A stretch of DNA of 64,000 bases from Verrucomicrobiota bacterium. Lineage in GTDB: Bacteria; Verrucomicrobiota; Verrucomicrobiia; Opitutales; Opitutaceae. Each line of letters opens with the position of its first letter. Position 1 is the first letter of the stretch. The notes beneath the pieces are model-generated. The model saw only the letters and a list, made by a program, of their open reading frames with translations. It was not told the origin of the DNA and searched no databases. Shown in pieces: positions 50,900 through 61,500 of this stretch. The stretch spans positions 7,580 through 71,579 of the forward strand of contig JAEZDN010000047.1 of NCBI GenBank assembly GCA_023433275.1, read 5' to 3'. A program made the translations under genes and the position numbers.

Positions 50900-52189
50900 T
50901 CAGGGGAATGCGGGCCGCCAAAGCGTGATCCGGTCCATGCGGTCGAAGGGCGGGTACGAATAGAAACCGGCGGTGACGATCGAGGGTCGCCCGGAACCAT
51001 CCAGGTCGCCCGCCGCGCAAGTGATGAGTTGGATGGGCGCGTGGGCCAGCACATGGGGAGTGAAGTTCATTTTGCCGTCGTTGCGGAAAACGACGAGCGC
51101 GGCAGCCTGGGGATTACTCCAATCGTTGAAGCCGCTGACGCACACGATGTCCATGACGCCGCGGCCCTCGAGGTCGATGCCGACCGGCGAGTAGGCGCCG
51201 GGCATGTCCGCGACGCGGTGGTAGCGGAAGGATCCTCCACCGACATTTTCCAGCCACTGCACGCCGTGCCAGGGGCGCTTGCCCGGGTCGGCGTACGCGA
51301 AGCCGTCGCCGTTCGTGTAGAGGATGTCGGGTCGGCCATCGCGGTTGAGATCGCAGAGGCTCAAGCCGCTGCTGCCGTAGTCCTCGTTGGTGGAGCCGAA
51401 GAGGATCCGGCTCGTGAAGTGGCCCTTCCCGTCGTTTTCGAACAGGTGGACCTCCTCCCATTGCTGCGAGACGAGCGCGACGATATCGAGCGTGCGATCG
51501 CCATTCAGGTCGGCCACGCAGACGTTGATCGTGCCGGAGAGGTTGAGGAGCGTCTTGCTCTCGAACTGCCAGCCGCCGAGGTTGCGCATCCAGCGGATCT
51601 CGCCCTGGTCGTAGCCGAATTGACCGACGGCGAGGTCGAGCCGGCCGTCGCCGTCGAAGTCGCCGGCGCGAATGTCGGTCACGCGGGCGATGCGCTCGGC
51701 GATGACGTGTTTGGTGAAATTTTGCGTGCCGTCGTTCTCGAGAATGACCACCGAGCCAATCTTGTCGTTGTTGGGGAAAACCTCGCCCATGCAGGCCACG
51801 AGCAGGTCGAGATCGGCGTCGCCGTCCATGTCGACGGCCTCGACGTGAACGGGCGAGGGCAGGCCGGCCTGCAGAGTTGACTCGGAGAACTTTCCTGGCG
51901 CCACCTGCCGAAGCCACACGATGCCATTGAGCTTGTCGTCACAGGCGAGAACGTCGTTCCGGCCGTCGCGGTCGAGGTCGGCGATGAGCACGTGGGAAAT
52001 CCACGGCTTGCCCTCGAAGGGCTGGCCGATTGATTCGCGGATGAAGCGCGCCGTGTCGATCACGGTGACCGGCTTGGGTGGCGCCGACGAAGCGGGCGGA
52101 TTCGCCGGACCGCAGCCGACCAAGGCCAGCCCCAGCAGCATCAGCGGCACGCAGTGGAAACGACGCGCGATACAATCGGACTGGATCAT
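50900..52189 (-). CDS. FG-GAP/VCBS-repeat lipoprotein
   Basis: This 429-residue protein has a lipobox (LMLLGLALVGC). It then carries a seven-bladed FG-GAP/VCBS propeller with calcium-type loops D-x-D-x-DG: DLDRDGRNDVL, DMDGDADLDLL, DFDGDGRLDLA, DLNGDRTLDIV, DLNRDGRPDIL. The start overlaps the stop of the preceding gene by four bases (ATGA), so translation is coupled. It probably binds a protein or polysaccharide at the cell surface together with its larger neighbour. No catalytic motif is seen. Confidence 0.88.
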   Translation of the reverse strand: MIQSDCIARRFHCVPLMLLGLALVGCGPANPPASSAPPKPVTVIDTARFIRESIGQPFEGKPWISHVLIADLDRDGRNDVLACDDKLNGIVWLRQVAPGKFSESTLQAGLPSPVHVEAVDMDGDADLDLLVACMGEVFPNNDKIGSVVILENDGTQNFTKHVIAERIARVTDIRAGDFDGDGRLDLAVGQFGYDQGEIRWMRNLGGWQFESKTLLNLSGTINVCVADLNGDRTLDIVALVSQQWEEVHLFENDGKGHFTSRILFGSTNEDYGSSGLSLCDLNRDGRPDILYTNGDGFAYADPGKRPWHGVQWLENVGGGSFRYHRVADMPGAYSPVGIDLEGRGVMDIVCVSGFNDWSNPQAAALVVFRNDGKMNFTPHVLAHAPIQLITCAAGDLDGSGRPSIVTAGFYSYPPFDRMDRITLWRPAFP

Positions 52190-55100
52190 GGCTGGGCGGA
52201 GGTGCCCGCGGAACGCACTCCGGGAGGACGGCGTCCGGGGACGCCCCGATTAAGGAAGGCGAGGGAGCTCGCGTCGTTGCGGGTGACGAGGAGGTCGGCC
52301 CAGCCATCGCGATTCAAGTCCACGGCGGCCACATTTCGAGCATCGCCGGACACGATCAGGCCGCTTTCCGCGGGCGGGATGATGGTCAGGCTCCCGCGGC
52401 CGTCGCCTTTCAATAGCTGGCTTAATCCGCCATGGAAGCGACCGATGGAAGGAACCGGCGCGTGCGAATTTTGGACGGCGTAGAGATCAGCGTGGCCGTC
52501 ACCATCGAAATCCTCGGCGGCGAGCCCATGGATGGGCGCGATTTGCGCGCGGCGCGGCAGCGCGGTGAAACGGTAGGTGCCGTCGGGCTGGCTGAGGAAG
52601 AGCCCGCTGCGAAACTCGGTGGCAGTGAGGCACTGCGCGGCAGCGAGAACATTCGCGCCGAAGATTTCGTCGAGAGTTGCGCGGGCGAAGGTGTCGTGCC
52701 GGGGGTATTTTTTCAGGAGGGCGGGAATGGCCGCGCCGAGTTCCTTGCGCGTGCGGCGCGGATAGAGTTGGCCCGCCTCGTGGTGCGCTTCCACGAGCTG
52801 ATAGCTGCCGTCGCCCTTGAAGTCACCGTAGTAAAGGTACGCGGGCGCGTCGGCAGTGGCGTGGTACTCGGTGTTCAAACCGAGGTTGCCCGCGGCGAAG
52901 TCAGGGCGACCATCTTCGTTGAAATCGGCGCTGGCGAGGGAACTCCACCAACCCGTACCGGCGGCAGCAAAACCGGCCTCGGTGGTGCGGTCGGCGAAAC
53001 CGCGGTCTTGCTCGTTGTGGAAATAGCGCACGTGGCCCCAGTCGAGCGCGAGCAAGAGGTCGGGCCAGCCGTCCGCATCGACATCGCTCCACAGCGCGGC
53101 CGTGACCATGCCGATGTCGCGCAATGCCGGGGCGAGGGCGGGGGTGGCGTCCGTGAACCGTCCGCCGCGATTCGAAAGCAACGCACTGCGCGGGGGCATT
53201 GGGTAATCGCCCGGTTGCACGCGCCCGCCGATGAACAAGTCAACGTGCCCATCCCGGTCCCAATCGGCGGCGGCCGCCGCGCCCACGCTGGAGCGCCATT
53301 CCGGGAAGCTGCCCGCTGGCGCGGGTTGGAAGCCGCCGCGACCGTCACCCAGCAATAAATCCGGTCTATAGTTCGGTGCACCGGCGGGCAAGGCTGCCCC
53401 GCCTTTCGTCACGAGCAGGTCGAGATCACCATCCGCATCGACATCGAAAAAGAGCACGGGGCCGTCGCTCACGGGTGAGCCGGCGCGACCGAGGTTGACG
53501 GGATTTGCGAATCCGCCGGCGGTGCCCGGCAGGAGGCGGCGCGGGTCGCGCGCGGTGCCGCCAAGGAGCGCATCGATGTGGCCATCGCTGTTGACGTCAC
53601 CCATCGCGAGCGACGGCCCGCGCCGGTCGAGGCGCAGCGACAGGAGCGGCTGCAGGGCCGTTTCGTCGACGTACTCCTCGCGCGCGACCAGGTTGAAGCC
53701 GGTTGCTGCGCTTGCCTCGGCGAAGATCGTTTCAGGCCCGGGCAGCGGCGCGCGGGCCGGAGTCGCGTTGGCCGGCTCGGTGATGAGGTGTCGGTGGTCG
53801 GCGGAAAGGCCGGTGAGGATTTGTTCGTGACCGCTGGGCCAGCGGATCGTCAGCCGGTCGATCGTGGTGTCGGCGCCGAGGCCAAAATGGAGCACGGGTT
53901 CCGAGGTTGAGAGGTAGCCGCGGGCGAGTACCAGTTGGCGCACCTGGAGTCCGGAGGCGGTTTCAAGGGTCACGGTGGCGCCGACGCCGAAGTGGTTGGA
54001 TACCGTGCCGCGCAGGGTGATGATCGCGCGATGGCCGGTGGCGCTGTCGTTGCGGAGGACGGTGACGCCCTGGCGATAGTTGGAATAAATGAGATCGAGA
54101 TCGCCGTCGCCGTCGAGGTCGCCGGTGGCGGCACCGAAACTGACGCCGTTGTGATCGAGGCCCCACGCGGCGCCGGCGTTTTCGAAGCGGAGGTCGCCGA
54201 TGTTTTTGAAGGCGAGGTTGGGTTCGGCCAAGAGCGGGCTGCGTTCCATGACACGCACGCGTTCGCGGGCATTTTCCGACGTCATCATTCGGATGAGCAG
54301 GTCGGAGTTGTGCAGTTCGCGAACCATGCCCGTGGTGAAAAATGCGTCGAGCCGTCCGTCGTTGTCGAAGTCCTCCAGGCGGACGGCCCACGTCCAGTCG
54401 GTGGCGGCCAGGCCGGCGAGGAAGGCGGCTTCCTGCAGGGGGATGCCGGGGCCGGCATTCAGGTAGAGTGCGTTGCGGAGGTATTGCGGCGCACCGGCGG
54501 CGGGATCGTTGGCAGGCTCGGCGGTGGTGCGGGCCCGGCTCGCAGCCATGCCGCGGTGGTCCTTCTCGTGGGTGGTGGCGGCCATGTCGGCGACGAGCAG
54601 GTCGAGCCGACCATCGCCATCGAGGTCGCCGAGATCGGCGCCCATGGCGGAATACGGCGTGTGGGGGAGGACGGAGGCGGCGATATCGGTGAAGGTGCCG
54701 TCGCGGTTGTTGCGATAGAGGTGGTCGGGCACGGCGAAGTCGTTGGCCACGTACAGATCAGGCCAGCCGTCCTCGTTGAAATCCCACCACGTGGCGGAGT
54801 GGCCCTGCGACACGCCGGCGAGACCGGCGAATGGGGTGACGTCGGTGAAGGTGCCGTCGCGATTGTTGCGGTAGAGGCGGTCCTGCTGACCGTCTGGTTG
54901 GGCGACGGCGTCGAGGAGGTTGGTCTGGATATGGACGTCCAGCCAGCCGTCGCGGTCGTAGTCGCAGAATGCAGCCATGCCGCTTGCGTCGGCCAGCGCG
55001 AGTCCGCGGGAGGCGGCTTCCTCGCGAAAAGTGCCATCGCCTTGGTTGAGGTAGAGCAGGTTGGGCGCGCGGAAGCGGCAGACGTAGAGGTCGAGGTGGC

Positions 55101-55539
55101 CGTCGTTGTTGATGTCGGCGAAACTTGCGCCCTGTTTCCAGATGCGGGCGGATTCACCGGCGTCGCCGACGCCCGCGCGCGCGGTGACGTCCTCGAATTT
55201 CCAGTCCCCGAGATTGCGGAAGAGGCGGCAGCTTTCCGTTTTGCTGACGACGAAGAGATCGGGGCGCCCGTCGTTGTCGTAGTCGGCGATGGCGACGCCG
55301 GTGCCGATCGCGCCGACCTCGAACTCATGGAAGAGTTCATTCCACATGCGGGGATCGTCGTACTTGTTCTCCGTTACGATGCCGGTCTGTTCCGGGGCCA
55401 GGGGGGTGAAGAGCGTGCCGGAGTGCGGGCCCGAGTGGGTGGCCAGCGGAGTGGAGACCAACCCGTCGGCCGCGGCGACGGATGAGGCGGCAAACAGCGC
55501 GACCGCGAAGGCGCAAGCGACGGGGTGGAGGACGGACAT
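52186..55539 (-). CDS. Large ASPIC/UnbV and FG-GAP/VCBS-repeat secreted protein
   Basis: This 1117-residue protein has a signal peptide (HPVACAFAVALFAASSVAAA). A first FG-GAP/VCBS propeller with many D-x-D/N-x-DG loops follows (DYDNDGRPDLFVVS, DINNDGHLDLYVC). Then comes an ASPIC/UnbV domain (about 560-640: FGVGATVTLETASG, RWPSGHEQIL) and a second propeller. The arrangement is that of CRTAC1-like proteins found in multiple copies in Verrucomicrobia and Planctomycetes. The role is unknown; adhesion or binding of extracellular polymers is usually proposed. It is the first gene of the three-gene minus-strand set. Confidence 0.88.
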   Translation of the reverse strand: MSVLHPVACAFAVALFAASSVAAADGLVSTPLATHSGPHSGTLFTPLAPEQTGIVTENKYDDPRMWNELFHEFEVGAIGTGVAIADYDNDGRPDLFVVSKTESCRLFRNLGDWKFEDVTARAGVGDAGESARIWKQGASFADINNDGHLDLYVCRFRAPNLLYLNQGDGTFREEAASRGLALADASGMAAFCDYDRDGWLDVHIQTNLLDAVAQPDGQQDRLYRNNRDGTFTDVTPFAGLAGVSQGHSATWWDFNEDGWPDLYVANDFAVPDHLYRNNRDGTFTDIAASVLPHTPYSAMGADLGDLDGDGRLDLLVADMAATTHEKDHRGMAASRARTTAEPANDPAAGAPQYLRNALYLNAGPGIPLQEAAFLAGLAATDWTWAVRLEDFDNDGRLDAFFTTGMVRELHNSDLLIRMMTSENARERVRVMERSPLLAEPNLAFKNIGDLRFENAGAAWGLDHNGVSFGAATGDLDGDGDLDLIYSNYRQGVTVLRNDSATGHRAIITLRGTVSNHFGVGATVTLETASGLQVRQLVLARGYLSTSEPVLHFGLGADTTIDRLTIRWPSGHEQILTGLSADHRHLITEPANATPARAPLPGPETIFAEASAATGFNLVAREEYVDETALQPLLSLRLDRRGPSLAMGDVNSDGHIDALLGGTARDPRRLLPGTAGGFANPVNLGRAGSPVSDGPVLFFDVDADGDLDLLVTKGGAALPAGAPNYRPDLLLGDGRGGFQPAPAGSFPEWRSSVGAAAAADWDRDGHVDLFIGGRVQPGDYPMPPRSALLSNRGGRFTDATPALAPALRDIGMVTAALWSDVDADGWPDLLLALDWGHVRYFHNEQDRGFADRTTEAGFAAAGTGWWSSLASADFNEDGRPDFAAGNLGLNTEYHATADAPAYLYYGDFKGDGSYQLVEAHHEAGQLYPRRTRKELGAAIPALLKKYPRHDTFARATLDEIFGANVLAAAQCLTATEFRSGLFLSQPDGTYRFTALPRRAQIAPIHGLAAEDFDGDGHADLYAVQNSHAPVPSIGRFHGGLSQLLKGDGRGSLTIIPPAESGLIVSGDARNVAAVDLNRDGWADLLVTRNDASSLAFLNRGVPGRRPPGVRSAGTSAQP

Positions 55540-55833
55540 CGGACGGGATGAGGGTGCCGATTGGCCGGCTGGTCTGTCAAGAAACCGGCCGCGGGTGCGG
55601 GGGTCGGGAGCTTGGCGAGGCGAGGAAAGGTGGAGGGTTGGGTGACGTAGGGACGCAGGCTGGCTGGGCCCTTGGTTGTTCGAGTCGCATGCCTCAGGGC
55701 GCAGCAAGACTGCGCCCCTACATTATAAATGGTAGGGGCGAGGTCGCCGCCGTGGCGGCGGGCTTGCGTCCGGTGGGGTGCGGGATTTGCATGGGGCGCA
55801 CGCATGCCGCCGCTTTCCCCTCAGCGATTCAGG
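55540..55833. repeat. Divergent spacer with repeat hairpins
   Basis: AGGGCGCAGCAAGACTGCGCCCC (55697-55720) and GGTAGGGGCGAGGTCGCCGCC (55730-55750) are copies of dispersed hairpins. The promoters of the ASPIC/VCBS set (leftward) and of the membrane protein gene (rightward) must lie here. Confidence 0.5.
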
Positions 55834-58185
55834 ATGAGTGTTTGGCTCGTGGTCGCGTTGCTGGTGGGTTGGATGACTTGGAATCAGCAAGCGCGGATCG
55901 GCCGGATTCTCCGGATCACCGCATTGCCGGAGTGGTCGGTGGATGCGCCGCAGGCCGCAGGCGGTTCACCCACGGGGTACGAGCGGGCGTGGCGGCGATT
56001 GATCCTGCCGGAGCACAATTATCGGAGCTATCAATGGATCGCGATGGCGCAGCAGATGCAGGCGGAAGGAAGCTGGCGGATTCGACATGTTGCCGGTGAG
56101 AACGCACCGCAGGGAAGGGAATCGAATCTCGCCGCCCCCTACGGCTGGTGGCTGGGCGCGCTCGCGGGTATCGACGATGCCTTGACGGGTCAGCCTGCAG
56201 GGAGCGCGGTGGAGCGCGCAGCACTGTATGCGGATCCGCTGTTGCAGGTGTTGTTCATGCTGGCGGCCGCGGTTTTGGCGGCGCGTTTGATCGGCGTGGG
56301 AAGCGCCGGGCTGCTGATGGTGGGTTTTGCGCTTTGGTTTCCGCTGGCGGGAAATTTTCTCGGCGGATCGCCGGATGACCGGGTGCTACTGCTCGGCGTC
56401 AATTTGCTGGGCTTGGTGGCCCTGGCCGCGGGCTTGCGCCGAGGCGGGGCGGCCGAAGCACAGGGGAGTGGCAGGATTTTTGTTTTCGCGGGCGCGTGTG
56501 GTGGAATCGGTCTGTGGGTTGATGCGCCCCATCAGGTCATGCTGCTGGCCGGCCTCCTAGTGGGAGCGGCGGTGCAGAGGCTCGCATCAAGGCATGGGGC
56601 TGCGACGGCAGCGGAAAAGGACAGCGAGGGACGACCGTGGCGGTGGTGGGGGTTGGGCGGTGCGACGGTCAGTTTGCTTGGTTACCTGGTTGAGTATGCG
56701 CCGGATCGAATGAGTTTTCGCCTGGAGGCGAATCATCCGTTGTACGCGCTGGCGTGGTATGCCACCGGCGAGTTGCTGGCGCGCGGCACGGTGCCGGGCG
56801 CTTCGGTTCGTGGCCTGAAAGTGATCGCGGGCTGGATCGGTGCGGGAGTGGCGCTCCTGGCATTGCCAGTCGCCCTGATCACCGGCGACGGCCTGATGCC
56901 GTGGGAATTGGACCCCCAAGCGAAGCAGTTGAGTGTGATCGGGCAATACGGCGCAACCGGCCTGCCGCTCGTGGCGGCGATGTTGCCCGTGCTCCTGGCC
57001 GGGGTGAGCGCGGCCCTGGCGTGGCGTCGGCGCGATGGTGGCATCCTCTTGTTGGCCGGGCCGGTGGTGGTTCTAATGGGCTTGGCGGCCTGGCAGCCCG
57101 CCTGGGCCAGCCTGCTGCAAGTGGCGGCGCTGGTGTTGCTGGTCGGCTCGGTGCCGGCGAAGGCGAGCACGCGCTGGACCTGGGCGGCGGCCCTCGTGGC
57201 GGTACCCGGCATGGCGCTGCTGTTCCAAGCGCCCGCGTCGGGGCGGGAAGATACCCTGACCGAGAGTGAACTCGTGGGGCTCATCGAGCGGGATTTTGCG
57301 CATCGCCTGTCGCAATGGGGCCAGGGGCGGGAACTGGTGGTGCTGGCGCCGCCGGAGATGACGGGAGCGTTGAATCATTATGCCGGCATCCGAGGGCTCG
57401 GGACGTTTGCGTGGGAAAACCGGGCTGGGCTCACGGCGGCGGCGCGGATCGCGAGCGCCACCTCGCCCGACGAGGCGTTCGAACTCGTGAACCAGCGCGG
57501 CGTGACGCACATCGTGATGCCCGGTTGGGACTCCTTCCTGGATGACTACGCGGGACTCGGGCGGGCGGCGAAAACCGGGGCCGCGGGAGAGAATAGTTTC
57601 GTGGCGGCGTTGCACCGATGGGAGCAACCCGAGTGGCTGCGGCCTCGGGCGTATCAGATACCGCACGTTTCGGGATTCGAGGGCCAGGGTCTGACCATGT
57701 TCGAGGTGGTCGATCCGCAAGACGGGCCGTCGGCGATGAGCCGGATGGCCGAGTATTTTGTCGAGACGGGGCAACTCGAGCGGGCGGCACGGGCGAGACA
57801 GGTGTTGAAGCGCTATCCCGGTCACGTGGGAGCGCTCGCGGCCATGGCGAAGGTGGACGCGGCGCGCCAGGATAGCGGGGCATTTGGCGAGACGATGGCG
57901 GAGCTGATGCCGTTGGTGGAGGCGGGGTCGGGGCGGGCGCTGGCGTGGGATCGGCGCGTGAGCCTGGCGGTGGTGCTGGCAACGGCGCGGAAAACGGACG
58001 CGGCGCGGGAGCAATTGGAACAATGCCTGCGCCAAGCGACGGAGGCGCGGCTGAGATCGTTGTCGGCACAGTCGCTGTTCCAGTTGCTGATTCTCGCGAA
58101 GCGGCAGGGGCTGGATTTTCCCTCGCCGGAGATGGCGCGGGTGGCGCTGGAGTTGTTGCCGCCGGAGGCGCGAGGAAGGTTGTGA
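55834..58185 (+). CDS. Large multi-pass membrane protein, GT-C/STT3-like, with C-terminal helical repeats
   Basis: This ~783-residue protein has one N-terminal membrane helix, a loop (NYRSYQWIAMAQQM...GRESNLAAPYGWWLGAL) and about ten further helices to residue ~470. A soluble part follows (GRELVVLAPPEMTGALNHY, VTHIVMPGWDSF) and a TPR-like helical end. The layout recalls oligosaccharyltransferase/GT-C membrane glycosyltransferases, where the first periplasmic loop carries the acidic catalytic residues, but no diagnostic WWD-type motif is seen. It is divergent from the VCBS/TPR set. The start is uncertain: ATGs at 55804 and 55834 are both possible, and the more distal frame is repeat DNA. Confidence 0.6.
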   Translation: MSVWLVVALLVGWMTWNQQARIGRILRITALPEWSVDAPQAAGGSPTGYERAWRRLILPEHNYRSYQWIAMAQQMQAEGSWRIRHVAGENAPQGRESNLAAPYGWWLGALAGIDDALTGQPAGSAVERAALYADPLLQVLFMLAAAVLAARLIGVGSAGLLMVGFALWFPLAGNFLGGSPDDRVLLLGVNLLGLVALAAGLRRGGAAEAQGSGRIFVFAGACGGIGLWVDAPHQVMLLAGLLVGAAVQRLASRHGAATAAEKDSEGRPWRWWGLGGATVSLLGYLVEYAPDRMSFRLEANHPLYALAWYATGELLARGTVPGASVRGLKVIAGWIGAGVALLALPVALITGDGLMPWELDPQAKQLSVIGQYGATGLPLVAAMLPVLLAGVSAALAWRRRDGGILLLAGPVVVLMGLAAWQPAWASLLQVAALVLLVGSVPAKASTRWTWAAALVAVPGMALLFQAPASGREDTLTESELVGLIERDFAHRLSQWGQGRELVVLAPPEMTGALNHYAGIRGLGTFAWENRAGLTAAARIASATSPDEAFELVNQRGVTHIVMPGWDSFLDDYAGLGRAAKTGAAGENSFVAALHRWEQPEWLRPRAYQIPHVSGFEGQGLTMFEVVDPQDGPSAMSRMAEYFVETGQLERAARARQVLKRYPGHVGALAAMAKVDAARQDSGAFGETMAELMPLVEAGSGRALAWDRRVSLAVVLATARKTDAAREQLEQCLRQATEARLRSLSAQSLFQLLILAKRQGLDFPSPEMARVALELLPPEARGRL

Positions 58186-58511
58186 ATGGAGAGAGGCGAC
58201 ACATGTGTCGCGAGCTCGAATCGCAGCCGAGGGCAGTCCTGCCTGCGCCCTGAGCCGGAATCATGCCGTTGGATGGAGGGGCGCGGCTTGACCGCGCCCT
58301 TTTCTGGCTTCGGGAACCGAGGGCGTGGACGCGCCACGCCCCGACAACCGAACCGTTCGACGCGCTCACTGCGGAATCGCATTCTGACTGCATCGTCCCG
58401 GCTGAGGCATTTGCGGTGAGGGAACGAAGGGCGCAGCACCAAGTCTGCGCCCGTGCATAAAAAACCCGGTGGCGGGGGCCACCGGGTTTGCAGCGGACGA
58501 AGGTCCGATGA
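58186..58511. repeat. Intergenic region with family B repeat (reverse) and small hairpins
   Basis: GAGGGCAGTCCTGCCTGCGCCC (58228), the family B unit 58262-58352 in reverse orientation, and GGGCGCAGCACCAAGTCTGCGCCC (58427-58451) fill the gap. The terminator of the receptor gene lies at its right end. No gene is seen. Confidence 0.65.
58458..58490 (-). terminator. Terminator of the TonB-dependent receptor gene
   Basis: On the minus strand AAACCCGGTGGC pairs with GCCACCGGGTTT around a CCCC loop and runs into TTTTTTATG. It is about 20 bp past the receptor stop. Confidence 0.88.
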
Positions 58512-61500
58512 TTAGAACGAGAACGTGTTGGTTAGCGTCCAGACGGTGGGTTCGGGGATGCGGTAGGCACCCGGCGAGCCATCGGGCTGGACGGTGACCG
58601 GGATCAGCGACTTGGAGGCGAAGGCGTCGCGGATGTTCAGCTGCGCGCGCCAGCGGATCTTGTCGGTGATCTTGCGTTCGTATCCCACCCACAGGTCGAC
58701 CGAGTTTTCGGAGGGACCGTAGTACGGGTTGTCGATCTGGTAGCCGTCGAGCGCGCTGTTGAGGCGGTAGCCGACGACCTGCTTGTCCTGCCAGCGGTAG
58801 CTCACGCCGACGTTGGCGCCGCGGAAGCGGCCCTCACCGAACGTGTAGTTGGTGGTGACGTTGAAGCGCCACGGGCGCAGTTCGGAGATGTTCGAGCCGT
58901 TGAGGGCGAGGGCCAGGTTGTAGTTCGGGATGACCTCGTTGTTGAACTTGTCGCGCACGGTGCCGCCCGAGCCCTCCTGGAGGGCCCAGTTGCCGCCGCC
59001 CCACATGCGCATGTCGCCCATCGGGCCCTGGTAATCCTCCCAGCGCTGGTTGATCCATTCGCCATAGGCCTTCGCGATGCTGAGGCGGCGGGCGTCGGTC
59101 TTCGAGGCGTTGAGCGAGACGTCGAGGCCCTTCACCAGCACATTGCTGGCGATGAGTTCGAACTCGGTGCCCTTGGACAGGGTGTCGCCGGTGACGGCAA
59201 CAGTGTTCATGGACCACGAGCCGCTGCCGGTGGCGTAGCCGGTCATGCCCCACGCCTGCTGGAATTCGGGGGAGACCTGATGGGCAAACCAATCGTCAAC
59301 GGAGGCCTTCTGCGCCGCGTATTGCGCGTCGATGGTGGCCTGGCTCCACGTGTCCTGATAACCATCGGCGCCGGGCAACCGGCCGTCGGCATCGGCGATG
59401 CGAAGCTCGGCGGCGGGCTGCCAGTTGAGGCGCTGGCCGGAGGAGGTGGTCCCGTAGTTCTCGGAGTGCGTGCCGTCGCGGAGCGGAACGGCCTGGGCCT
59501 GGCCCCAGGCTTCGCCCGCGCCGATCAGGTACGAGTTGCCGAGTTCGCCGGAGAGCGTGGCGTTGCTGACGCTGGTCTCGTAGCGGTTGACCTTCAGGAT
59601 GAGGCGGCTGTCGAGCAGGCTGAGGGTGATGCCGTAATCCTTGGTCTTGCCCTCGGGAGCCGGGATGGGCGCGCCGAGGATGTCCTTGCGGGAAGCGTCG
59701 GGCTGGAAGTTCTCCGACTTGTTGTAGAAAAAGCTCAGGCCCATCTGGCCGGGCAGGTTTTCCATGAGCTTGCGCGGCACATGGAGGACGAGGCTATAGG
59801 TCTTGGTGCGACCTTCCACGACGTCCCACGAGCGGCCGTTGGCGGTGTCGTTGGCGTCGGTTGGGAGGCGCCAGTTCGGGCTGTAGACGTCGTCGACGAG
59901 ACCGAGCGTCTTGTTCGGCGTGCCGGCGTTGCGCGCGATGGACTTGTCGTTGCGCCAGCCGAACATCGGCACAAGGGTGCCGCCGAAGAGCTGGCCCTGC
60001 CAGACGGCGACCTGGGATTCGATCTCGTTCATTTGCCGGACGGCGTTGGTGAACGGACCGGTTTCCTGGTTGGGGGTCACGACCGGCACGTTGTAGTTGA
60101 TGAAGCCCATCGTGGTGGTGTCGTACTGGCGGGCCGTGCCGCTCTGGCCGATGATGTTGCCCGTGATCCGGGGGAGGTTCAGGCCCGCGGCCGAACCGGT
60201 GCCACGGAGATCACCGCTCAGGTAGACGATCGGCGTGAGGTCGCGACCGGCCTGGCCGACCGCGACATTGGCGACCGGACCGTAGCCGGCATCGACGTAC
60301 CAGTTGACCCAGTTGCGCGAGAACGTGCGGTCGGTGTAGTCGGTGTAGGCGAGGGTGATGTTGTGGGTGCCGAGCGCCTTCGCGAGGGCCGAGTCGGGGG
60401 CCAGCACGTCGGCGAAGTCGAACTTGCCGAACGCGGTGGCGCGAACGGTCTCGCGCTCGCGGTTGGTCCAGCCGGAACCGGCGGAGCCGCCGCCCATGAT
60501 CACCATCGCGCGACCCACGTTGGGATTGGCGGACCCGTCGGCGAGGGTGGACATGACGTCGACCGAGATTGCCGCGGCGTCGCCGGACACGGCGTTGCGG
60601 TAGGACCAGGTGGCGTCCTGTTTGTCGTACACGACCTCGAAGCCGAGGCGGTCGTTGAGGAAGGTCTGCGACGCGCCGATGTTGAAGGCGTCGAATTCGT
60701 TCCAGTTCCGCTTGTTGTTACCCTCGATCAGATTGTTGTAGAAATCGAAGACCGAGCGGTCGGTGAGCGACTTGGCCTTGAAGGGTTGGATGACGTAACC
60801 GGGCAGCTGCGCGTTGCTGGCGTAGCCCGAGTAGGACTGGACGCCCTTGTAGCTGCCGTTGACGGTGTTGTTGCGCGAGGTGTCGTCGACCGTCGGGAAG
60901 TTCCGCACATCGGCACCGAAGATGATGTGCTGGGCGTCGGCGTTGGCCTCGAAGGTGCTGACGAGTCCGTCCCAGATGCGATTGCCGGCCGCGCCGAGCC
61001 AGGGCGTGTAGACCGCGTTGCCGCGGGTGGTCCGGTCATTGGAATTCTGGTAGGTGTAGGTCGCCTGGTTGAGGGCGCTGAACCACGGGGTGATGGAATC
61101 CATCGGCGGCGTGAGGCGCGGGTAGTTGGCCTCGACCTCGCCCTTCTCGTAGTTCGCGCGGATCGACGTGCGGGCGTCGTCGCCGAACAGCTTCGGGTCC
61201 CAGCGGACCGCGCCGAAGATGCGCTCATCGTCGCGGAACGCGGGCTTCTGGCGGTAATTGGTGTTGTCGTTCAGCAGCGAGACGCGGACGGCGAGCGTGT
61301 CCTTGATGAGCACCTTGTTGAAGTCGGCGGATTGCCGGTGGGTGCCGAAGGAGCCGAATTGGAACTCGACCTCGTTGCCGTCCTTGAACGTCGCGCCGTT
61401 GATGGAACTGTTGATGATGCCGGCGGGCGAACCGATGCCGAAGAGCACGGAGTTGGGCCCGCGCTGCAAATCGACGCGGCCGACGTTGTACGAGTCCCAC

